Of a DNA stretch of 64,000 nucleotides, positions 33,647-42,776 are shown piece after piece (position 1 is the stretch's first letter; each line of letters begins with the position of its first letter). The notes beneath the pieces were generated by a model that was not told the origin of the DNA, ran no database searches, and worked only from the letters and a program-made list of their open reading frames with translations. The stretch is from contig NZ_JFCQ01000016.1 in the NCBI RefSeq assembly GCF_000738265.1, forward strand, positions 1 through 64,000, given 5' to 3'. This DNA is from Corynebacterium jeikeium (GTDB lineage Bacteria; Actinomycetota; Actinomycetes; Mycobacteriales; Mycobacteriaceae). Both the position numbers and the translations under genes were made by a program.

Positions 33647-36600
33647 ATGACCCGCCCACGCAGCTCGCGATCTTCCGTGCCCAACGCCCGCAGTTTGGGG
33701 CTGACGCACCCCAAGGCGCAGGAGGACCTGCAGCGCTTGGGCTGGGTGGATACCCAGCACGCGGAGCAGATGTGGACGCTCGCGGCGACGGGGGATCCGG
33801 ATCTGGCGCTGAATAACTTGATTCGCCTGGTGGAGGCGCTGGATCGCGAAGATTCCAGCGGCGCTGCGACCGGCGCGGGCACGTCCGCGGAGCTGCTGGA
33901 GCGCATCGCCGAGTCGCGCACCTTCGCCGTCCGCCTTCTTGGCCTGTTCGGCTCCTCGTCGATGCTGGGCGACCACATCGTCGCCAACCCGGCAGAGTGG
34001 AAGCACTTGGAAAACGGGCTGCCTACCGCTGATGAGATGATGCAGTTGATGCTCGATAGCGTCAAAGCCACGCACGTGGAGGGTGCGAGCCAGCGGATCT
34101 ATCGCGCGGGCGTCACCGGCTCAGAGGCCGACGATGCGATGCGCCGCACCTACCGCACGATCCTCGCCCGCATTGCCGCCGTCGACGTGGCCAGCACTTT
34201 CGTCCAGCGCGGCCAAGAGCCTTGCGACCAGGCGGAGTTCGAGGTCGTAGCCCGAAGCCTGTCAGATGCGGCGGACGCTGCGCTGACTGCGGCGCTGGCG
34301 ATGGCTTGTGCGCAGGTGTATGACGCCGACGATCAGCCCGCCCGCCTCTCCGTGCTCGCGATGGGCAAGTGTGGCGCCCAGGAGCTGAACTACATCTCCG
34401 ACGTGGACGTCATTTTCGTCGCCGAGCCGGCGGATCCGAAGGCTACCCGCTGGGCCGGGGAGTTCGTCAACATCGGCACCCGCGTCTTCTTCGAAGTCGA
34501 TGCGGCATTGCGTCCCGAGGGCAAGAGTGGCGCGCTGGTGCGCACCCTGGATTCGCACGTCAAGTACTACAACCGCTGGGCCGAAACCTGGGAGTTCCAG
34601 GCTCAGTTGAAGGCCCGGCCCATGACGGGCGACATGGAGCTGGGGCAGGAATACGTGGACTCCCTGGCTTCCCTGGTGTGGTCGGCCGCTGAGCGTGAGG
34701 ACTTCGTCCCGGACGTCCAAGCCATGCGCCGCCGCGTGATCGAGAACATCCCGGACGAGCTCCGCGCCCGCGAGCTGAAGTTGGGGCCAGGGGGCCTGCG
34801 CGACATCGAGTTTGCAGTCCAGCTTCTGCAGATGGTGCACGGGCGCACGGATGAATCGCTGCGCACTCGCTCCACCGTCGCGTCGCTGGATGCGCTGGCC
34901 GCGGGTGGCTACATTGGCCGCGTGGACTGCCACAGCCTGCAGGAAAGCTACGCATACATGCGCTTGCTGGAGCACCGGTTGCAGCTCCAGCGGCTGAAGC
35001 GCACCCATGCGCTGCCGCCGCAGGAAGATAAGCAAGCCCTAGTGTGGCTCGGCCGCACGGCGGGTTGCCGACCCGAGGGGACGCGCACGATGGACGAGCA
35101 GCTGCTCGCGGACGTCAAGCGCGTGAGCCTGCAGATCAGTCAGTTGCATGCGAAGCTCTTCTACCGCCCGCTGTTGACCTCCGTGGCGGCGATGCAGGCC
35201 GACACGGTTCGCCTGTCGCCGGAGGCTGCGAAGCGCCAGCTGGCGGCCTTGGGCTACGCCTACCCGGATCGCGCCTTTGAGCACTTGAGCGCCCTGGCCG
35301 CCGGCAGCAGCCGCAAGGCGAAGCTGCAGGCGATCATCCTGCCTACGTTGCTGGAATGGCTGGGGCAGACCGTGGATCCGGACGCGGGCCTGCTGAACTA
35401 CCGCAAGCTATCGGAGGCCGCGCACGACTACAGCTGGTTCTTGCGACTGCTGCGCGATGAAAACATCGTGGGTAAGCGCCTGATGCACATCCTCGGCACC
35501 TCGCCCTATGCTTCCGAGCTGTTCCTCAACTCGGTGGATTCCGTGAAGGTACTGTCCGATGGTGCCACCGGCCCGAAGTTCCTGGCCCGCGAGCCGCAGG
35601 TGGTGACCCACTCCCTGGTCGCGGCCGCTGGTCGGCACCTGAACCCGGACAAGGCGATCGCCGTCGCCCGCTCCCTGCGCCGCGCGGAGCTGGCCCGCAT
35701 CGCCGCGGCTGACCTGCTGGGCTTCATGGATGTAGAGCAGGTCTGCGTGTCCCTGTCCTGGGTGTGGGACGCGGTGCTGGAGGCCGCCCTGCGCGCCGAG
35801 ATTCGTTTCTGGGAGGACGAAAACGTCGCCAATGCGCCCGCCCGCATTACCGTCATCGGGATGGGGCGTTTGGGCGGTGCGGAGCTGGGGTATGGTTCGG
35901 ACGCCGACGTGATGTTCGTCGCCCAGCCTGTCGAAGGCGCGGACGAATCAGAGGCGCTGAAGTGGGCCACCAGCATTTGCGACTCGGTACGCACGCGGCT
36001 GGGCAGACCCAGCCAGGACCCACCGCTGGATGTGGATATTGATCTGCGCCCAGAGGGCCGAAACGGCCCGGTGGTTCGAACCTTGGATTCCTATCGCCGC
36101 TACTACAAGGAGTGGGGCGAGACGTGGGAGATGCAGGCTCTGCTGCGCGCCACCTGGATTGCCGGTGACAAAGACCTGGGCATTGAGTTCCTGCGCATGA
36201 TCGACAACTTCCGCTACCCGCCGGGTGGCGTGGACGACAAGGTCGTCCAGGAAGTCCGCCGGATGAAGGCCCGCGTGGATTCCGAACGTCTGCCCCGAGG
36301 GGCGGATCGCAAGACCCACACCAAGCTGGGCCGTGGTGCCCTGACGGATGTGGAGTGGACTGTGCAGTTGCTGGCCATGCAGCACGGGGATGATGCCCAG
36401 AACCTGCGTAACACCTCCACCCTGGAGATGCTGCGTGAGCTCGCCAGCGGCGAGTTCATCGCCGAATCGGACGCCGACATTCTGCGCGAAGCGTGGCTCA
36501 CCGCCACTGTTGCCCGCAATGCGATTGTGCTGGTCAAGGGCAAGCGAAAGGATCAGCTGCCCAGCCACGGCGACCAGCTGCGTCACGTCGCGGCTGCCGC

Positions 36601-36724
36601 CCACTGGCCGCCGGAGAAGGCTCAGGAGTTCCTGGACGACTACCTGAAGAAAACCCGCAAAGCCCACCGAGTGGTGGACAGGATCTTCTGGGGCGAGGAC
36701 GTCGGCATCGACTACGGCGGCTAG
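33647..36724 (+). CDS. glnE: Glutamine synthetase adenylyltransferase/deadenylase
   Basis: GlnE adds and removes AMP on glutamine synthetase in response to nitrogen status. The 1025-residue protein has two nucleotidyltransferase domains, each with the G-x-G...SDxDxxF pattern: AMGKCGAQELNYISDVDVIFV (N-terminal, deadenylylase) and GMGRLGGAELGYGSDADVMFV (C-terminal, adenylylase). Each is followed by a matching LDxxLRPEG/DIDLRPEGRNG segment and a GLRDIEF or ALTDVEW helix. Length is typical. AGGAGC precedes the ATG. Confidence 0.95.
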   Translation: MTRPRSSRSSVPNARSLGLTHPKAQEDLQRLGWVDTQHAEQMWTLAATGDPDLALNNLIRLVEALDREDSSGAATGAGTSAELLERIAESRTFAVRLLGLFGSSSMLGDHIVANPAEWKHLENGLPTADEMMQLMLDSVKATHVEGASQRIYRAGVTGSEADDAMRRTYRTILARIAAVDVASTFVQRGQEPCDQAEFEVVARSLSDAADAALTAALAMACAQVYDADDQPARLSVLAMGKCGAQELNYISDVDVIFVAEPADPKATRWAGEFVNIGTRVFFEVDAALRPEGKSGALVRTLDSHVKYYNRWAETWEFQAQLKARPMTGDMELGQEYVDSLASLVWSAAEREDFVPDVQAMRRRVIENIPDELRARELKLGPGGLRDIEFAVQLLQMVHGRTDESLRTRSTVASLDALAAGGYIGRVDCHSLQESYAYMRLLEHRLQLQRLKRTHALPPQEDKQALVWLGRTAGCRPEGTRTMDEQLLADVKRVSLQISQLHAKLFYRPLLTSVAAMQADTVRLSPEAAKRQLAALGYAYPDRAFEHLSALAAGSSRKAKLQAIILPTLLEWLGQTVDPDAGLLNYRKLSEAAHDYSWFLRLLRDENIVGKRLMHILGTSPYASELFLNSVDSVKVLSDGATGPKFLAREPQVVTHSLVAAAGRHLNPDKAIAVARSLRRAELARIAAADLLGFMDVEQVCVSLSWVWDAVLEAALRAEIRFWEDENVANAPARITVIGMGRLGGAELGYGSDADVMFVAQPVEGADESEALKWATSICDSVRTRLGRPSQDPPLDVDIDLRPEGRNGPVVRTLDSYRRYYKEWGETWEMQALLRATWIAGDKDLGIEFLRMIDNFRYPPGGVDDKVVQEVRRMKARVDSERLPRGADRKTHTKLGRGALTDVEWTVQLLAMQHGDDAQNLRNTSTLEMLRELASGEFIAESDADILREAWLTATVARNAIVLVKGKRKDQLPSHGDQLRHVAAAAHWPPEKAQEFLDDYLKKTRKAHRVVDRIFWGEDVGIDYGG

Positions 36725-37506
36725 ACCAGCTCACCCTCGACGATCACGTTGTAGCCCAGGTCGCTGGTTCCGGAGACCGAGCAGGCAATCAACACAATCC
36801 GCCCCGGCCGCTTGTCGTCCATGATGTCTGGGTCGACAATGGCCTCGTTCTTGTCCACCAGCCAACTGCGGGTGACTTTCCAGGTGCGCTGGTGGTTCGC
36901 GCCATCGCGCATTTTGATTCGCGCCCCGTTTAGCACGTCCGAAGAGTAGCGCTTCACCGGCTTCCCATCCGTTCCGGTAACGGTCTTCGCCGGGGCGTTC
37001 AGGTTCACGTCGGCGGTCACGGCCTCGCTCAGCGGGTTAAACACCAGCGGGGCGGAACCCCAGGCGTGTCCCAGCACGTACATCGTGCCCTTCTTCGCAT
37101 CGGCGGGGGATACTCCCCAGCCGTCCACCCAGCGCACCATCGTGTTCTGCGGACCTGCCGGGTTCAGTGGCAGCACATAAGGCATAGATGCAAAAGTCGC
37201 ACCCTGCACCGGGGCGGGGCCGTCCATGTTGAACGTTCCCGTCTGCCCGACCTGCCCCGGAACCACCGACGGGTCTTTCTCGTCCTCCGACTTCGGTTCC
37301 TTCTTCTTGCTGGGCTTCGGCGATGAGGACGAAGAAGAAGCAGAACCGCCGGTGCCCTCGCTGGAGTTGGTGCCGTTGGAGGCCGAGGGGGCGTCATCAC
37401 CAGAAAAGCTACCCACCGCCCACACAAGCAACGCGATCACGACCAATAACGCGACAACGGCGGCGGCTACTCGGCGACGATTGCTAAAGGGACGGGTAAA
37501 GCTCAT
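36721..37506 (-). CDS. Sortase-like exported protein lacking the usual Arg
   Basis: The N-terminal basic region and a membrane segment near residues 12-33 act as an uncleaved anchor. A Ser/Lys/Glu-rich linker (residues 40-80) follows, then a sortase fold: VLGHAWG supplies the catalytic His and IVLIACSV the Cys. The strand after the Cys reads GTSDLGYNVIVEGEL. In active sortases an Arg is expected there, but none is present. It could be an atypical class E/F sortase, or a non-catalytic or altered-chemistry member. It overlaps the glnE stop by 4 nt, tail to tail. Confidence 0.75.
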   Translation of the reverse strand: MSFTRPFSNRRRVAAAVVALLVVIALLVWAVGSFSGDDAPSASNGTNSSEGTGGSASSSSSSPKPSKKKEPKSEDEKDPSVVPGQVGQTGTFNMDGPAPVQGATFASMPYVLPLNPAGPQNTMVRWVDGWGVSPADAKKGTMYVLGHAWGSAPLVFNPLSEAVTADVNLNAPAKTVTGTDGKPVKRYSSDVLNGARIKMRDGANHQRTWKVTRSWLVDKNEAIVDPDIMDDKRPGRIVLIACSVSGTSDLGYNVIVEGELV

Positions 37507-37549
37507 GGTGAATAAGTTTATCTATTTATCGACGAGTAGCGTTGGACAA

Positions 37550-38824
37550 GTGACGGCAAGAGAGAAAGACAACCCAAGTGCCGACAAACTCAGCGGCCGG
37601 GCGCTGCTGGTGTGGGCAGCCGGAGTGCTGTGCTACACCCTGGCGGTGACGGGGCGCACCTCCTTCGGCGTGGCCAGCGTGGATGCGATCGACCGCTTCC
37701 ACATCAACGCAGCACAACTGGCGGTATTCACCGCGCTGCAGCTGGCGGTGTATGCGCTGTCGCAGATCCCAGTGGGGTTGCTGATCGACCGCTTCGGGCC
37801 GCGGAAGCTCATGGTCGCGGGTGCCTTTGTGATGGCGCTGGGGCAGTTCATCCTGGCGTGCACCACCAGTTATCCAGTGGCGATTGGCGCCCGCATGCTT
37901 ATCGGAGCGGGCGATGCCACGGCCTTCCTGTCCGTGATGCGCCTGATCCCCGCCTGGATTCCGCTGCGCCACGCCCCGCTGATGGGGCAGCTGACGGGCG
38001 CGGTGGGGCAGTTCGGCCAGTTCCTGTCGGCTGTGCCTTTCCTTAGCCTGCTGCACGCGACCAGCTGGCAGGTGGGCTTCCTCAGCCTCGGCGCGGTTGG
38101 TGCGCTGCTGGCTATGGCCGCGGGAGTGCTGGTGAAGGACGCGCCCGAGTCCGCTAAGCCTGAGCCCGCCGCGCCCGCCCAGCGCCTGCCCGTCAAGACG
38201 ATCCTGGCGAATGTCCTGACCAACCGAGTCTGCTGGCACGCCTTCTTCATCCACTGGACCGGCCTGGGAGCTCTGGTGGTGTTCACGCTGCTATGGGGAC
38301 TGCCGATCATGACTCTGGGCATGGGGCTACCAAAGGATCAGGCCGGTCTAGCACTATCCCTGGGCACCCTCGCCTCTGTGGCAGTCGGCCCGATCGTAGG
38401 CCTGCTATCCGCGCGTTTCTACAGCCGCCGCATGTACGTGGTGATGCTCTTTTCCATCACCGGCTGGCTGGGCTGGCTGTGGTTTTTCACCTCCGCGCCG
38501 ACGGGAGTGCTGTGGGCGGCGTGCCTGATGAACGTGGTCATGGGCTTCACCGGCCCCGTTGCGAACTTGGGCTTCGACTCTGTGCGCGAAAAGGTAGACC
38601 GTCGCTTCGTCGCCACAGGCACGGGTTTGGCGAATATGGGCGGCTGGGTCGCGGGCATGATCGGCGCCCAAGCAGTCGGAATCCTACTGAACGTCCAGGC
38701 CCCCGATGGCCACTACACCTGGGGTAACTTCGGTGCGGCCTGGTTAGCCGTGGCTACTGTGTGGGCGCTTGGTTTCTGCGGAATGTGGCTTTCGCGGGAT
38801 CGAAACGCTCGCTACTATTCCTAG
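37550..38824 (+). CDS. Major facilitator superfamily transporter
   Basis: A twelve-span membrane transporter. The first domain has LIDRFGPRKLMVAG, the MFS loop 2-3 motif, and the second has the cognate LLSARFYSRRMYVV. The substrate is not evident; the layout (N-terminal VDAIDRFHINAAQLAVF) resembles nitrate/nitrite or sugar-phosphate antiporters only distantly. The start is uncertain: GTG at 37550 leaves a 43-nt spacer to the divergent sortase gene, while ATG at 37505 would overlap it. Its last 71 nt overlap the convergent GT87 gene. Confidence 0.82.
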   Translation: MTAREKDNPSADKLSGRALLVWAAGVLCYTLAVTGRTSFGVASVDAIDRFHINAAQLAVFTALQLAVYALSQIPVGLLIDRFGPRKLMVAGAFVMALGQFILACTTSYPVAIGARMLIGAGDATAFLSVMRLIPAWIPLRHAPLMGQLTGAVGQFGQFLSAVPFLSLLHATSWQVGFLSLGAVGALLAMAAGVLVKDAPESAKPEPAAPAQRLPVKTILANVLTNRVCWHAFFIHWTGLGALVVFTLLWGLPIMTLGMGLPKDQAGLALSLGTLASVAVGPIVGLLSARFYSRRMYVVMLFSITGWLGWLWFFTSAPTGVLWAACLMNVVMGFTGPVANLGFDSVREKVDRRFVATGTGLANMGGWVAGMIGAQAVGILLNVQAPDGHYTWGNFGAAWLAVATVWALGFCGMWLSRDRNARYYS

Positions 38825-40169
38825 CTTTTCTTTCCTTTAGGACGCCCACAGCCCCCAGCCCGCCGGAGACTCGCGACTTAAGCCCTTCGCGGATAGTGAG
38901 CTTGATCGCCAAGAAGGTGATGTACACCATCAGGATGTTGCGCAGAGCAAGCACGAGCGCGGCGAACCAATGCGGCCCTTCGAAGAGGAGGTTGTAGGTA
39001 AAAGGGAACACCACAGTAGTGAGGGCGGCAGCGATGACGCTGAGGCGGGGCAGCTCTCCGAGAACGTCCTGCGCGCGCTCGCCATCCTGTGCGGGCTCGC
39101 GAACTTGCGCGTGCTGGTCATCAAGCACAGGCTCGTTTTCCTGTGCGGACTGAGACTCCGGCGACAGCTTCACTATCAACACGGCGAGCAGCGGGCCGAA
39201 CCACACGACGTACTGCGGGGAAAACACTTTGTTGGAGATGATCAGAAGCAGCACCATGGACAGGAAGAAGAGGGCGGTGCTGCGGGGAGACCAGGCGTCA
39301 AAAAGAAAGCGCCACAGAGCCCAACCCAGGCCGAACAGGACCGTCCCGAGCATCAGCACAGAGCTGACGAAAACCAGCTGATCCACGCCAGGGCCGAAGA
39401 TCTCGAAGCTCTTTGAAGGGGCTTTGGCGATGTGCCAGCGCCCCGGGACGATGGCCGCCGCGACGATGAGGGGAGTGGCCAGGATCGACTCGATCTGCAG
39501 GCCGCGGACGTCTTGGTACGTCAGAGGGGAGACCAGGCGATCCCAGCCGGAAGTCAGCCACGTGATCGCGCCGACGGCCAGCATCGTGCCCGCGAAGGTC
39601 GCCAGCTGGGTCCACGTGGCCGATCGGTTCCACTTATCCACCAGGCCCGCCGCCAAGGCGGCTGGCCAGAGCTTCGACATCGCCGCGAACCCCAGCAGAG
39701 CCGAGGCGATCTTTGGGTGGGTGAAAAGCGCCGCAGCGGTGACTGCGACCAGAAGGCCGGGGATCAGGTCCAGGCGGGAGTAGGCGATGGGGCCGGTCGC
39801 GGCGGAGAAGGCCGTCCAGAACAGGGCGGCCCGGTGGCTGCGGCGTCGCAGGTAAAAGAAAAACGCCGTGCTCAGGGCTAACAAAAACCCCGAGAAGAGG
39901 GTGAGGAAAACGCGCGTATGATCCCCACACAATTGGATGATCGCCCGCACGGGCCACAGCCCTGCATCCGGGTACTCGGACAGGGGGATGGCGCCACTTT
40001 GGGGGCGGGTTGGCTCCTTCACGGAGTTGCGGAAGTAGTACAGCGGATCGCCGTTTGCGAAGGGCCAGAAGATAAGGATACCGACGATAACCGTCTGCAC
40101 CAGCGCCCAGGCTGCGATGATTTTCGATCGTGGCCACGGGGCGGCGGATAGGTTCGTCTGATCACTCAC
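38754..40169 (-). CDS. GT87/DUF2029-like membrane protein
   Basis: A 471-residue polytopic protein with about ten membrane segments. The order of features matches actinobacterial GT87 polyprenol-phosphate-mannose-dependent mannosyltransferases: an Asp-containing first external loop (LSEYPDAGLWPVR), then SRLDLIPGLLVAV and QGLQIESI-like GLQIESILATP. Such enzymes extend lipid-linked mannans at the outer face of the membrane. The C-terminal region has a charged loop (residues 345-375). Its 3' end overlaps the MFS gene by 71 nt. Assignment to GT87 is moderate. Confidence 0.65.
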   Translation of the reverse strand: MSDQTNLSAAPWPRSKIIAAWALVQTVIVGILIFWPFANGDPLYYFRNSVKEPTRPQSGAIPLSEYPDAGLWPVRAIIQLCGDHTRVFLTLFSGFLLALSTAFFFYLRRRSHRAALFWTAFSAATGPIAYSRLDLIPGLLVAVTAAALFTHPKIASALLGFAAMSKLWPAALAAGLVDKWNRSATWTQLATFAGTMLAVGAITWLTSGWDRLVSPLTYQDVRGLQIESILATPLIVAAAIVPGRWHIAKAPSKSFEIFGPGVDQLVFVSSVLMLGTVLFGLGWALWRFLFDAWSPRSTALFFLSMVLLLIISNKVFSPQYVVWFGPLLAVLIVKLSPESQSAQENEPVLDDQHAQVREPAQDGERAQDVLGELPRLSVIAAALTTVVFPFTYNLLFEGPHWFAALVLALRNILMVYITFLAIKLTIREGLKSRVSGGLGAVGVLKERKARNSSERFDPAKATFRRNQAPTQ

Positions 40170-40184
40170 GAAAGTGAACTGTAC

Positions 40185-40700
40185 CTAAAGGCCTTCAGCT
40201 TCCCTTGCAATGGCACGAATAGTTTGCTCAATTCCTTCTTGGAGGCCAGCCTCGAATTTCTTCTCCCCGCCCAGGACGGTCGCCACCAGAGCGCGGGAAA
40301 TCAGGGAGGTGTTTCCGCCCGGGATGTGCCGCTTCTCCGTGAGGGTGGTGCGGGAACCGTCGGCAGATTCCGTCAGCTCGAAGCGCCAGTGGGAGCCATT
40401 CAGCGGGATCTTAAACTCGAAGACCCGGCCTGGCTGGACCTCCGTGACCACCGCCCACGTGGGCCACCACAGGAAGCCCTGGCGGTTGAGGTTGATGGTG
40501 ATGGATCCCGGCGCCGGGGCCACACCTGAGCCGGCCGTGCCCGCACCTGAGCCGCTGCTACCGCCGCGCCCCTTCAGTAGGATCATCTTCTTGCACTGCG
40601 GGCTACGTTTGCCCATCGCTGACAAGTCGGTGACGTGCTCCCAGACCTTGCTAACAGGAGCGTTGACGTCAATGCTGGCGGAAATCTCAGGTGCTGCCAT
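40185..40700 (-). CDS. SRPBCC-family protein
   Basis: A START/Bet v1-like fold predicted from the pattern APEISASIDVNAPVSKVWEHVTDLSAM, LVMEVQPGRVF-like VTEVQPGRVFEFKIP, and the C-terminal long helix ending GLQEGIEQTIRAIAREAEGL. These proteins bind hydrophobic ligands. A Gly/Ser/Ala stretch is inserted near residues 45-60. The ATG at 40700 gives a normal 171-residue length. It ends 15 nt before the GT87 gene start and may be cotranscribed with it. Confidence 0.75.
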   Translation of the reverse strand: MAAPEISASIDVNAPVSKVWEHVTDLSAMGKRSPQCKKMILLKGRGGSSGSGAGTAGSGVAPAPGSITINLNRQGFLWWPTWAVVTEVQPGRVFEFKIPLNGSHWRFELTESADGSRTTLTEKRHIPGGNTSLISRALVATVLGGEKKFEAGLQEGIEQTIRAIAREAEGL

Positions 40701-40817
40701 GGTCCGGGTATTGCCTTTCTTCGGTGGAATCTGTGTGGTGGAGTCTGTGCTGGATGCAATTTGTGCTGGAACTTTTGGCACTAGAACTAGCGGTGATTCC
40801 ACCCTACGTGCCACAAG

Positions 40818-41105
40818 CTAGACATCCATCACAATCGACGAATCCATGTCACCATGCCGGGAACACTCCGCCGTCCAGCCCATCGGATTCACCTGCACCT
40901 TCATGCGCCGACCGCACAGCGGGCAGAAGCGTGGCGGCTCCAAACCCGCCAGAGCTCCGCGGCTCGCCTGTGCAAGAGCCCCGCGACCGACGCGCAAAGA
41001 GCCGTCGGACGTATCGAGTGGCTGGCCCGTGTGGGCGTCATATAAAGGGATACCGCCGAGAACATAGAGGGCAGTAAGTTCGCTAAGAGGCATCGAGGAA
41101 GTCAC
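40818..41105 (-). CDS. bsaP: Biotin synthase auxiliary protein BsaP
   Basis: A 95-residue protein with [29 protein letters not shown]: a CxxC pair and a third Cys that can hold an iron-sulfur cluster. The N terminus [18 protein letters not shown] and position 10 nt after bioB match the actinobacterial auxiliary protein needed for biotin synthase activity. In such organisms BsaP is thought to supply or stabilise the auxiliary cluster used as a sulfur source. The assignment here rests on context and the Cys pattern. Confidence 0.8.
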   Translation of the reverse strand: MTSSMPLSELTALYVLGGIPLYDAHTGQPLDTSDGSLRVGRGALAQASRGALAGLEPPRFCPLCGRRMKVQVNPMGWTAECSRHGDMDSSIVMDV

Positions 41106-41115
41106 GGTCAGGCGC

Positions 41116-42210
41116 CTACAGCGTTGCGTTCAGAGCCTTGATCGGCAGCTGCAACTTGCCGAGCATATCCACGTCGCGCTCAGCGGGACGGCCCAGCGTG
41201 GTCAGGTAATTGCCCACGATCACGGCGTTGATGCCGCCCAGCAGGCCCTTTTCTGCGCCGAGGTCGCCCAGGGTCAGCTCGCGGCCGCCCGCGAAGCGCA
41301 GCAGCTGGCGGGGGAGGGCCAGGCGGAACGCGCCGATCGTGCGCAGGGCATCGTTGACCGGCATCGGCTCGAGGTCCGCGAATGGGGTGCCCGGGCGCGG
41401 ATCGAAGAAGTTCAGCGGGACCTCCGTGGGGTCAAGTTTCTGCAGGTCGATGGCGAACTCCGCGCGCTGTTCGACCGTTTCGCCCATGCCGACGATGCCG
41501 CCGCAGCAGACCTCCATGCCTGCGTCGCGGACCATTTCCAGGGTGGAGGTGCGCTCCTCCCACGTGTGGGTGGTGACGACCTCGGGGAAGTAGCTCTTGC
41601 AGGTCTCTAGGTTGTGGTTGTAGCGGTGGACGCCGAGCTCCTTCAGTCGGTCAACCTGCTCCTGGGTGAGGATGCCGATGGAGGCGGCAACGTTGATGTC
41701 GACCTCCGCCTGGATAGCGGCGATGGCCTTCGCCATCTGGTTCATGAGGTCCTCGTCAGGGCCCTTCACCGCGGCGACGATGCAGAACTCCGTGGCGCCG
41801 GTCTTGGCGGTCTGCTTCGCAGCCTCGACCAGCTGGGCGATATCCAGCTGGATGGAACGAACCGGGGACTCGAACAGGCCAGACTGGGCGCAGAAGTGGC
41901 AATCCTCGGGACAACCGCCGGTCTGCAGGGAGATGATTCCTTCCATCTCCACCGCATCGCCGCACCACTTCAGGCGGACCTGGTGAGCCAGGTCCAGGAG
42001 CTCGTCCAGGTGCTCGTCGCCGAGCTGCAGGACCTGGAGGGTTTCCTCGTAGTTCAGGGGCTCGCCGTTTTCCAGAACCTTCGTGCGGGCGAGGTTCAGG
42101 ATTTCTGGGGTGTCGGCCGCGGGGGTTTGTGCTGGGTTTTCGGTCGCGGGGATTTTCGCTGGGTTCTCGGTCGCGGGGGTTTTCGCGGTATTGGTTTCCG
42201 CAGTAGTCAT
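41116..42210 (-). CDS. bioB: Biotin synthase
   Basis: BioB is a radical SAM enzyme that inserts sulfur into dethiobiotin. The cluster motif [15 protein letters not shown] (CxxxCxxC) is intact, followed by [23 protein letters not shown] and [15 protein letters not shown]. The first 30 residues are a repetitive Thr/Pro/Ala/Glu extension ([20 protein letters not shown]) not needed for the fold. It is operonic with bsaP. The other late biotin genes, bioA and bioD, lie at the end of the window, 20 kb away. Confidence 0.95.
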   Translation of the reverse strand: MTTAETNTAKTPATENPAKIPATENPAQTPAADTPEILNLARTKVLENGEPLNYEETLQVLQLGDEHLDELLDLAHQVRLKWCGDAVEMEGIISLQTGGCPEDCHFCAQSGLFESPVRSIQLDIAQLVEAAKQTAKTGATEFCIVAAVKGPDEDLMNQMAKAIAAIQAEVDINVAASIGILTQEQVDRLKELGVHRYNHNLETCKSYFPEVVTTHTWEERTSTLEMVRDAGMEVCCGGIVGMGETVEQRAEFAIDLQKLDPTEVPLNFFDPRPGTPFADLEPMPVNDALRTIGAFRLALPRQLLRFAGGRELTLGDLGAEKGLLGGINAVIVGNYLTTLGRPAERDVDMLGKLQLPIKALNATL

Positions 42211-42380
42211 CGTCGGTCTCCTCTAGTTCTCGTGCGAGTCATGGCGCGTCTTGGCGAGTCATGGGGGCATATCGCTCTTGAGCGTTAGTCTTGAACGCTG
42301 TTTAGTTTCACATGCTAACTTACCGCGATTGCAGTGTGTGACATACCGGGGGTTGGGCGTGTAGTTCGGGGGGTGAGGGC

Positions 42381-42426
42381 GCGTGATGCGAGGGGGTGAT
42401 GTCGCGTGATGCGAGGGGGTAATGTC
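42381..42426. repeat. 23-bp tandem repeat upstream of element D
   Basis: GCGTGATGCGAGGGGGTGATGTC (42381-42403) is repeated with one change at 42404-42426. The second unit ends in AATGTC, the first bases of element D. It may be a duplication that involved the element's left end. Confidence 0.7.
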
Positions 42427-42533
42427 CCAAATTCCACGTCTTAGAATATAACTATTCTGTTTATGCAGGTCAGTGCGTTGCGTAAAATGGCTGCACACCT
42501 GCTATTCTCAGTAACTCGAAGATTTGGGACATT
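42421..42533 (+). repeat. Intergenic inverted-repeat element D
   Basis: AATGTCCCAAAT (42421-42432) is inverted exactly at 42522-42533. Between them come a hairpin AGAATA-TAAC-TATTCT (42443-42458) and the core TGCAGGTCAGTGCGTTGCG (42464-42482). The order arm-hairpin-core-arm and the 113-nt length match the other elements. It sits between the bioB start and the cupin terminator, in a 566-nt gap that otherwise holds only short tandem repeats and the terminator. Confidence 0.78.
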
Positions 42534-42651
42534 GTCGCCGCAGCCCGTTTGCGATCGTGGAGCCTGTGGGGCACAAGGGGCGGATGTGACGCGCGTGGCG
42601 TGGGCGGTTCCGGCGCTGTGGAGGTTATGCGGTGGAGGCTGCGCGGTGAAG

Positions 42652-42690
42652 GGCAAAAAGAAAAGTGGCACCACGCGGGGAGGTGCCACT
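42652..42690 (-). terminator. Terminator of the cupin gene
   Basis: Read on the minus strand, AGTGGCACC and GGTGCCACT form a perfect 9-bp stem (42664-42690), followed by TTTTCTTTTTGCC. It lies 87 nt beyond the cupin stop. Between the two, 42701-42725 and 42726-42750 are a 25-nt tandem repeat (AGCRCAGGGAGCCTGCAC...). Confidence 0.85.
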
Positions 42691-42776
42691 GTCAGTGGTT
42701 AGCGCAGGGAGCCTGCACGGGGGCCAGCACAGGGAGCCTGCACAGGAGCCAGCCCGGTCACCAGCCCAACCGAGCC

